64,000 nt of DNA from Trichobilharzia szidati (Eukaryota; Platyhelminthes; Trematoda; Strigeidida; Schistosomatidae), in the NCBI GenBank assembly GCA_944472155.2, contig OX235272.1, positions 102,740,020-102,804,019 of the forward strand, written 5' to 3'. The translations under genes and the position numbers were made by a program. Position 1 is the stretch's first letter, and each line of letters starts with the position of its first letter. This document shows positions 56,640 to 64,000 of the stretch, in pieces. The notes under the pieces are model-generated. The model did not search any database. It was not told the DNA's origin and saw only the letters and a program-made list of their open reading frames with translations.

Positions 56640-56900
56640 TCAATGACAATCGTTCGCTCATGAATAATCCCTATCCAGACATTAATTAAAACAAAACACG
56701 TCATTCAGAGAAGACTCTCTTTTCGGCGAATTCATTCACTCAGCTGTGCATAATCCTAATTATATATAATTATTGTTATGTGTGTGTACACTGGCTTTAT
56801 CAACTAAGAATAAAAATTAGTTAGGGTTATTGTTTACGTCATCAAAAGTTTTCAAAAAATGTGACGAATAATGAAATTGTAACTAGGGTGCGGGGGTAAA
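56640..56900 (+). repeat. PLE-associated flank repeat, third copy
   Basis: Direct copy of 51.93-52.24 kb (AGAGAAGACTCTCTTTTCGGCGAATTC, TTAGTTAGGGTTATTGTTTACG). No PLE coding sequence adjoins it. Confidence 0.55.
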
Positions 56901-56999
56901 GATAGTGGTGGTGAGTTGCCAAAAAATAGTTCTTAGTGTCAGTCACTGTATAAAAGAAGTTGAATAATTGTATTGTGGTTGCGTAATTAGATGAATAAT

Positions 57000-57375
57000 T
57001 TATTAAGTGGTTACATGACTTCATTATGAACTGACATCGGTTAGAGAAACATGAAAAAACCTGGGAGTATTTGGACAGTGGTTTCGTCAGTTTATTTCGG
57101 CACTTCTCAGCAGCACGCACCTACCCATGGGGTTCGAATCCAGAACCTCCTGGTTACAAGACTAGCCGGCTCGTAGACCATTAGGCCACCAAGATCCCAT
57201 CCAGTGGCCAGTGCATGAATTTCAACTTCTGCCAATTCACGATATATCGCTGTTGGCACTAGCCTGTGTCATCGCTGGCGCGTATTTGTCCTCACACCCA
57301 ACCAGCTGTACCCTACTGATCACGAATTCTCACTAGAACCAGTGTAAATACTGACCTACCTAAATAGGGCAGGTT
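57000..57375 (-). repeat. tRNA-derived SINE, left half of an inverted pair
   Basis: Minus strand: body with AGTAGGGTACAGCTGG, tRNA-like region (GATCTTGGTGGCCTAATGGTCTACGAG, B box GGATTCGAACCC), degenerate hammerhead segment and 3' end. Confidence 0.7.
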
Positions 57376-57399
57376 GGTAGTGAGATGATGAAATCCTGT

Positions 57400-57775
57400 A
57401 ACCAATCCGTCAAATCCCTACAAACCAATTCTTGAATATCAACGAGATGCTCACTGGCGACTGGCCCTATTCAGGTAGGTAGTTATCTGGGGTTCTGGCG
57501 GGAAGTCGTAACCAGTAGGGTGCAGCAGGTCGGGTGTGGGAACAAATACTCGCCGAAAACATTGGCTGGCGGTTGCGCTATATCGTGAATCGGCAGAAGT
57601 TAGAATTCATGGACCATCGGATCGGGTCCCAGTGGCTTGATGGTATACGAGCTCGCTCGCTAGCCTTGTAACCAAAAGGTCCTGGGTTCGAACTCCGGTG
57701 AGTGCGTAATGCTGAAGAGTCCCAAACTAGAACGAAACAGCTGTCCAGTGCTCCCAGGTTTTCCAATGGTTTCAT
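57400..57775 (+). repeat. tRNA-derived SINE, right half of an inverted pair, with hammerhead core
   Basis: Plus strand: body with GGGTGCAGCAGGTCGGGTGTGG, tRNA-like region (GGTCCCAGTGGCTTGATGGTATACGAG, B box GGGTTCGAACTCC), then CTGAAGAGTCCCAAACTAGAAC and GAAACAGCTGTCC. Both hammerhead core boxes (CTGANGA and GAAA) are intact, but stem II has a mismatch. Confidence 0.7.
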
Positions 57776-57934
57776 AGATTCCCTATATTCCTCCACTTAG
57801 TAAACTTGTTTTTGAAGTAAGTTTTTTGAATAAAATGTTTATGTATTCTTACAGATATTGGAAGTCTTTTATGAAGGTTTAGGAGTCCCTTTCCCTAAAA
57901 GAAGAAGAAGCTACATTCTAAACTGCATTACTTT

Positions 57935-58105
57935 GACGTTACGACCAACGCTTCCAGTAATAAGCCTGTCAAAAAGGGGAGGGGGTTGGACGTGAGACTA
58001 GCAATCCCATCCCATAAAAATGAAACCACTGCTACCAAAACTGCAAAGCTCTAGTCTGAAACCATATGTTCCACTGAGAACTTAAAGGAATAAAATTAAA
58101 AAAAT
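57935..58105 (+). repeat. tRNA-derived SINE, second family, 3' fragment
   Basis: Only the body (GGTTGGACGTGAGACTAGCAATCCC) and the end (AACCATATGTTCCACTGAGAAC) with an A-rich tail are present. Confidence 0.55.
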
Positions 58106-58164
58106 AATGCTGTTGTATGAGTTTGTTATGAATTTGTGCATTGTCTAGAAATCTATTCATATAA

Positions 58165-58860
58165 TGGGTAACAGCGTGGACAAATAAGCGATTTTTAATG
58201 GATTTAACTGCTCCTGTGGCGTGAGCCAGTTACAAATACCGTACAATTAGGCATGTATCTTTTCGGATTTCCGAACATCACGCTACATGGTGGTTAAGCA
58301 AAAGGACGAACAAATCCATTCATAGTGCTATTCTATCTCATCTTTTGGATACAGAACACAAGATTGATGTTAACGAGGCGGCTTTCAAAGTCATTTACCG
58401 CATTCCAACAAATCTCAATTTCGCTTTAAGAGTTTGACTACTTAATATTTCTGAGGCTGGCCGTTGGAATCCACATTAAGAAGCCTAACTTATGTGTCCA
58501 AAAGAAGCTAGTTCAGACATTGTCCTTATCCCGCTGGCCATCTAGGTTCCAGTGATCCTCAATTTTTGTAGAAATTTTCCTAATTTTAGTTGATATTCTA
58601 TTTGCTATTATATTTTTATTATAATCATAATTTAAGTATACTTAATGAACTGTAATTCCATTGATCTTACTTTACAAATCGATATTATCTAAAAAAACAC
58701 ACCAATATTGTTATTGACTACTATTCTAGAATATTCTATGTACATAAATATATATATAGAGCGAGAAGAGGAAATTGTCAAAAGGATATTCTTTGCTTGA
58801 TTATTTTGTGTTTTATAGATGTCTGAATGAATATTTTCGCTATACGGAATACGTATTGTT
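58165..58860 (+). mobile_element. Penelope-like element, nuclease to 3' tail
   Basis: A decayed nuclease region (FNCSCGVSQL, YIG lost; FRISEHHATWW in a shifted frame) is followed by ILSHLLDTEHKIDVNEA, YRIPTNLNFALRV and LRSLTYVSKRS. The 3' tail to about 58860 closely matches 1070-1345. Several single-base frameshifts. Confidence 0.72.
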
Positions 58861-59189
58861 TATTTTGCTTAGTCGTATAAAGGTGAATATAAAACTATGA
58901 TTTGTAATTCACTTCACGTTTATTTTTCTTCTATAGGTGATAGATGCTTATAAAGTGTTTAAGGGACAGTCATATTTATATTTACTAAAATATATATTAG
59001 TCCATTACTGAATGATAGGGCGGAGGGGGAGGTGACATAATTGATATAATTACTCAGAAATGGCTTTACAAGTAAAAATGAAAGTTTCAAATTGCGTTAC
59101 ACTCAACAACGGCACAAAGAAAGAAAGCCTAAGGAATTTGTATAAGAATAAAGTTGAATTTAAAGGTGACATTCTGAAGAACCGCTGCT

Positions 59190-59665
59190 TATCCATATCA
59201 CTGAGATAAACCTTCTTTTCGACTGAGCTACGGATAAATTTCTACAGACGACAGATGATCAGTGAACATGTGAAGGATAAACTGCCGCTTTGGACAGGCC
59301 ACTTCAATGTTTGTCTATAAATTCACCTGCTAGTGTGGAGCTAGTTATATTGGCCGCACAAAGCGCACACCCTCCAAACGTATCTCTGAACATTATACGA
59401 ATGGTTAGCAAAAGGTCAATGCATGACAGTTACTAGCTCAATTCTCGAGCACTTGGTGAACTCAAACTACATAGCTCCACCAGAGTCGTCTTTTGAGATT
59501 ATCTATGAGGTGAGGCCAAATGGTACAAAGGGCGTTAGGTTTCGGCATTTATATATGATGGATGCATTGGAGATTCGTCAATACAACCTCGAACTCTGTA
59601 TACAGAAATAGTTTGTCCAGTCTCTTATTCTACCATGGTCTTAACCTCTTCATAAGTCGCTCCCT
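59190..59665 (+). mobile_element. Penelope-like element, nuclease and C-terminus
   Basis: The plus strand has CGASYIGRTKRTPSKRISEHYTNGLAKGQ across one frameshift, then frame 59423-59611: VTSSILEHLVNSNYIAPPESSFEIIYEVRPNGTKGVRFRHLYMMDALEIRQYNLELCIQK and, after a stop, FVQSLILPWS. The YIG and EH motifs are intact. The frame is continuous after the nuclease core. Confidence 0.72.
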
Positions 59666-60224
59666 GTAAAAAATTTTAATTTCTTTTTTAATTTTCAATT
59701 TTACTCTTAGTTTGCTTTTACTTTAATAATTAATTCATTATTATCACTCTCATATGTTCCTTTTGTACATTTTCTTACTCTCGTCACACTTGCTAAATGA
59801 ACACTCAGCCACCCACCTTCTCACTCAATATCAATTTTGACCTTATCAAATTTCTAACCCTCTCTTTCTTTGTTCTGTTGGATATAATGTGATCTATCAT
59901 TTTTATTTTCATTTCTTAAGCCACTTGTAAATAATTATATCAATTATGTCACCCACCCACCCCCTATTACTCAATAATTGACTACTATACATTTCTGTAT
60001 AGTAGTGTACTCTGTACATACTCTGAAAATGATTTCGTCGATAAAGACAATTATTTTCGCTTTTGTTAAGTGTTTCTGCCTAAACATAGTGATTATTTTA
60101 TCTAGTAGTTCTGTTGCTCAATTACTTAGACTTTTTGAAAGCCCTAAAACTGCTAATTTTTGTTTCTTAGCCCTGCCAAATTCCTGTTACTCCTGGAATC
60201 CTAACTTTATTTTTTCTCGATAGC

Positions 60225-60400
60225 AGCTTGATGCCACACCGTATTTTTAGTACAAGTATGACATTTTCAGCATGTGATATCGGTAGCCCAAATTTTGCAG
60301 GCCGACCATAGATATCGGGTGTGCGTCGGCAGGGGATCGAACCCCGGACCATGTGCATGGTCGGCGAGAGTCCTAACCACTGTGCCACCGACGCACATTT
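60225..60400 (-). repeat. tRNA-derived SINE, fourth type, best copy
   Basis: Minus strand: TGCGTCGGTGGCACAGTGGTTAGGACTCTCG with B box GGGGTTCGATCCCC and closing GCCGACGCAC form a nearly complete tRNA-like cloverleaf, joined to the body ATATCTATGGTCGGCCTGCAAAATTTGGGC. The attached body marks it as a SINE. Confidence 0.7.
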
Positions 60401-60404
60401 TAGT

Positions 60405-61125
60405 TATGGTATATGCACATCACTTTTGGTAACTTGCTTCTATTTTAAGTAGTTTGTTGACGAAAGGTGATCAAAATCCAAAATTATCGAAATTTCTTGT
60501 CTCCAAGTTGTTGAAGTAGAATGTCGAATAGCTTGGGAGGAAGGTTTTCAAGGGGGGCACATTATTGTCACTTATGTCTTTGATTTCTCTTCAACAAAAT
60601 CAAGTGTTATGTGTATTAATAGATTCCAAATTTTTTAAAGAATGAATTTTTGAACTGTAATGCGGATACAGTTTTACTGGCTGGACAGTTACACTTGACA
60701 GGTTTCACGTCATAATAAAAGCATTCTTAACAGGCTTTATACAGTTAGACAAAGTGAAACAAAAGTTGGACATCAAACCTCAGGCCGTCAGTCCTGTTGT
60801 AATTGAATAACTTCTTACCTATATAAGAAGCTTCAACCTATTTTTCAAGTCAGCTTGAACGCGGAAGCTGTTGATCTTTTACAGCGTGGATTTGGTCTCA
60901 AACAGAATCCATTAGTGAACTACTGAAAACTAGGGAACACTTGATAGCCGTATTATCCTTGTTGAAACTCTCTATTACCCATCAATTTATTAGGCGTGAA
61001 GCATATCTTCAGTGATTTCTCGATTTCGGTAGCTCTCCAAAATGATACCGGTGTGTGTGACATAATCTTCCTTGCAGCAAATAAAATCCTAACACTGATG
61101 TATGTCTAAAACTTGGGTACTGTGG
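60405..61125. other. No recognisable gene
   Basis: Spacer within intron 1, no supported frame. Confidence 0.35.
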
Positions 61126-61129
61126 TAGT

Positions 61130-62400
61130 ATGAAATTTCATATTAATTTGTTTATTAGATATACCACACAGTGAGTGAAACAGTATAACTATTTACTGGA
61201 CGACGACGCCTTTCGAACACAACTTATTTTGTTGTTCATAATCACTTCATCAATTATAATCACACAACTTCAAAACTTTCGTTTTATAGTTCTTTTTTCT
61301 TTCCTGTTCGTCGTCATCTAGGTGGTAGTAGAAAGTTCCAGGTGTCCGACTGGACAAGTATTGAATCGCTCCTATTACACATATTCTCTTCAGCTGATTC
61401 GATAAATAATGTTTCACTTATCAATCTCTCCCTCCACCAAGTTAGTTGTATTAGATTTTAAAACTATCATCTTATCCTATCCAATTGTATGGTTGTGTGT
61501 AATTGCATGTGGTGTAGTGCTACAGATGAACTATTCTCCAGATTTCTTATCTTGGTGTCGGGTCAACTAATCAGGATTTTGCTGCTAGGTTTTTATGTTC
61601 CGCTAGTCCCTAGTTGACCCTAATAAAAGTTAATCTGAACGAAGAATATTTTTCTCAATAATTTCCCTCTTCAGGTTCTTACAAAAATAAAATATAACGC
61701 ATTTGTTGTCGTTACAATATTGATAGCCAGTTATGCGGCGGATACATTGTTTACGTAGAATAACAGATTAGTTATGGGGTGTCAAAATAAATAGTCGTAT
61801 TTGTGTGACAAACGTGTTAGGCTGAATTCAATTACAAAATATTGTGAATTGGGAGACAGTGGTGGTGATTAGTCATAAAAGATTCGTAGAATGTGTGGTA
61901 CGAAAAATTGACAAGTCAGTTCAAGGTTCTAAAAGGTGTCAGGTGAGTGGTTACTACAAAGTAAGGTAAGCAATCTGGAGAATAGTTCAGCTATAGCATT
62001 ACACCACATGCAATTACACACAACCATACCAATAGGCTGGATGGGATAAGATGACGACAGTTTCAAAATCTAATACAGCTAACAGGGTGGAGGGAGAGAC
62101 TGATAAGTGAAACATTATTCATCGGATCAATTGAAGAGAATACGTGTTATGGGAATGATTCGACACCTATCCAGTTGGACATCTGGAAAATTCTACTACC
62201 ACTCCTACGACGATGAATGGGAAAGAATAAAGAATGAAACTATAAAACGAAAGTTTTGAAGTTGTGTGATTATAACTGATGAAATGATTATGAACAATAA
62301 ATAAATTGTGTTCGAAAATTTGTCATCCAGTAAATAGTAATGCTGTTTCATAACTTTGTGATATATCTAATCAATAAATTAATATAAAATTCCATCACTT
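61130..62400. mobile_element. Penelope-like palindrome next to the exon-1 donor
   Basis: Arms 61130-61565 and 61970-62400 are inverted repeats of about 400 bases (outer AATTTCATATTAATTTGTTTATTAGATATA; inner GGAGAATAGTTCAGC). Part of the arm resembles the C-terminal/3' region of the PLE at 52.62-52.95 kb (CTCTCCCTCCACC, TGTATGGTTGTGTGTAATTGCATG). The right end lies about 90 bases from the donor of exon 1. Confidence 0.68.
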
Positions 62401-62492
62401 TCTACTTCTAGTTTGAGTGATCAGTAATATCATGAATCGCACTCATACACATTTTATGCAATTTTTTCTGCTCAACAGAAATATTGACTCAC

Positions 62493-63747
62493 TTTACACA
62501 TGAATCGAGTCTTAGCCTCATCTTGCACAAATAACATATCCAAACGACAATATCTTTTATCTGACGGGGAAATAGTTTTCAAAAGAAAATTTAATTGTTC
62601 CACAGAAGTTGAATTCGGATATAAAACATTAACAACCCGGGGTTGAAGATGAATAGGATGATGGTGAAGGAAAGGAACATGATTTGCCCCCATCAGGTTG
62701 TTGTTGTTAGCACTTGAAAAATTATTAATCTGCGTTAATGGTTTATAGACTGGAAAATAATTTTGGAAATTAGAATTATCTCTGCTATTTAAAAGGTTCA
62801 ATGTCTTCAGTGGTGTTGATAAGATGCTTTTTAAAGTAGTGCTTGATTCGTCTTGAGGACAATTTAGTCTGCTATACAATGTATCTGCTGTCTTTATCGA
62901 TAGTTCTTTAATAGTCTGTAATAATTGATTTATATGTTGAGGGTTTCTGTATGGTGTTGTATAGCAGGTATCTGAGAGTAAATGTTGGTACTTTGAGCAC
63001 GAAAGGATGTTGACCAGATTGAGAAGATTTTGGTATTCTCTGTGTATTAGATTATTGGAAAATGGAGTATTATTTGAAAAGCCAAATAGATTATTAAAGG
63101 CCTGGAGATTTAGAAACGTTACCAGTTGACTGTTTAGATCATTGTGTATATTTGTCAAGTGATTCACATTCCACAAAGACGACTTTGTATAATCAGTCAT
63201 TTGAAGAAGATCTAGTATCGGTGGATTGTAAACTGGAGGTATCAATGGAAGAATATTTGATAGTGAATTAGGAGATAAATCTGCTGCATAACACTGCGAT
63301 AAATTGACAGGGAAATTTTGGTTATGTCTTTCAGCAATGTGATATACATTTTGTGATTTAACTGAGCAGTTACACGGTTCTAATATCTTTTGTTCTCTCT
63401 GAATACAAGGCTGTATGAAACACGAAGGCATTGGCTGAATAGTCTCCAGAGAAGCATTCTCCCAGTTTACTATACATTGTGATTCCGTTTCCCCACCACT
63501 ATTATTATTTTCATTGAGAGATTTAAGAAACAGGCGGATTTTTGAGCAAGGTCGACTAACACCGTTAGCATCCCAGTTACAGTTGTTCCGTGACTTTGTT
63601 TCACCGTCAAGTTGAACTTTTTGCAGTTTTGACGATCCCCATAGGTCGGCTAATAGATTTGTTCGGGAATAGCGCACGTCTAATAGACGATTTGATAGTA
63701 ATTGAGCAAGCTGCCTGAAAATAGGATCCCAATGAGTTTCTTTCATT
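62493..63747 (-). CDS. RTP-like 3CxxC zinc-finger protein, exon 1 (N-terminal region and first zinc ligand)
   Basis: This is the longest open frame in the window. On the minus strand a pyrimidine-rich tract ending in AACAG precedes position 63747, and an ATG follows one base later (63746-63744). I take this as the probable start, although an upstream coding exon or spliced-leader addition cannot be excluded. The open frame runs 43 codons further upstream, but that part is hydrophobic, lies before the acceptor and looks intronic. The exon closes at 62493 on a complete Lys codon, followed by GTGAGT, a strong donor. It encodes 418 residues. The first ~380 are rich in Asn, Leu and Ser, contain short Asn runs and a His cluster, and match no family I recognise. 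The last residues, ...KTRFMCK, supply the first Cys of a C-x2-C pair completed by exon 2. The zinc-domain assignment is inferred from joining the exons; the role of the long N-terminus is unknown. Confidence 0.72.
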
Positions 63748-63886
63748 CTGTTGGTATATGAAAATAAAATGAGATAGTCAGAATAATTCAAGTTCGCTGA
63801 TACTTGAGTTAGCTTTTGTTTTGTTATAAAGGTAAAAGTGAATCCGATACGAATTGAATGTGAATAGGGAAGCAATCTACAGATGA

Positions 63887-64000
63887 TCAGAAGTTAGTTA
63901 GTGGCTAATGACTAGTAGTGGAATCCAGGGTAACGCGCATTTCGCCCTATTTGGGACTCGTTAACTGGATGAACCTGGATTCCGCAGTGAGTGATGATGT
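63887..64000 (-). repeat. Sm-alpha-like SINE, 3' end with decayed hammerhead, cut by window end
   Basis: Minus strand: AACGAGTCCCAAATAGGGCGAAATGCGCGTTACCCTGGATTCC. Stem II (GTCCC..GGGC) and GAAA are kept, but the first box is TAACGA rather than CTGANGA. It is the same family as the palindrome at 31.02-31.50 kb. It lies just upstream of exon 1. Confidence 0.65.

Noticed and set aside
63748..63875. Extra 43 codons at the N-terminal side of the exon-1 frame
   Set aside because: They lie upstream of a good splice acceptor, are hydrophobic and compositionally unlike the rest, and an ATG follows right after the acceptor.
1..64000. CRISPR arrays, rRNA genes, bacterial operons
   Set aside because: No regularly spaced short repeats, no rRNA-like blocks and no compact gene arrangement were seen on either strand.

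Overview
This is an AT-rich eukaryotic window whose repeat content points to a schistosome-like trematode. It holds tRNA-derived SINEs carrying hammerhead-ribozyme motifs (the Sm-alpha type described in Schistosoma), many Penelope-like elements (PLEs) with a GIY-YIG endonuclease domain, RTE-like non-LTR retrotransposons with an AAT-rich 3' tail, gypsy-like gag remnants, and very long introns. I cannot assign a species from sequence alone.

One host gene is convincing. Three exons on the minus strand (63747-62493, 55461-55261 and 25818-25438) have good splice sites, compatible reading phase and an in-frame stop. Joined, they encode about 611 residues ending in a 3CxxC-type zinc-binding domain like that of receptor-transporting proteins (RTP). 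Its signature includes C-x2-C followed by W, a second C-x2-C, and the RTP-like GPHNS-x-NC-x2-C-x3-GLC motif. No single open frame shows the domain, because introns of about 7.0 kb and 29.4 kb cut through it. The first 380 or so residues are a low-complexity, Asn/Leu-rich region that I do not recognise.

Almost everything else is mobile-element debris. From 0 to 25 kb, 3' of the gene: PLE 3' ends (0-2.1 kb), a rearranged PLE derivative with inverted ends (4.1-5.3 kb), a PLE with a 266-codon open frame (6.1-7.2 kb), a LINE remnant (7.4-8.3 kb), tandem SINEs (9.0-9.7 kb), a PLE/gag chimera (12.8-14.1 kb), an RTE RT copy (18.1-19.5 kb), a gag remnant (20.1-20.8 kb) and SINEs (24-25 kb). The 29.4-kb intron (25.8-55.3 kb) contains a degenerate telomere-like tract (26.1 kb), several PLE lineages, a SINE palindrome with two opposed hammerhead motifs (31.0-31.5 kb), RTE fragments (34.5-35.4 and 44.8-45.8 kb), a fragment of a Nopp140-like acidic/serine protein (36 kb), a second copy of the rearranged PLE derivative (38.6-39.9 kb), a small insertion with a perfect palindromic target duplication and an internal hammerhead-like fold (47.3-47.5 kb), and a PLE with an inverted RT segment (52.6-54.3 kb). 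The 7-kb intron holds SINEs, an RTE tail, PLE C-termini and a PLE palindrome ending about 100 bases from the exon-1 donor.

No functional tRNA or rRNA gene, CRISPR array or bacterial-type operon was seen. Coordinates of decayed repeats are approximate to tens of bases.
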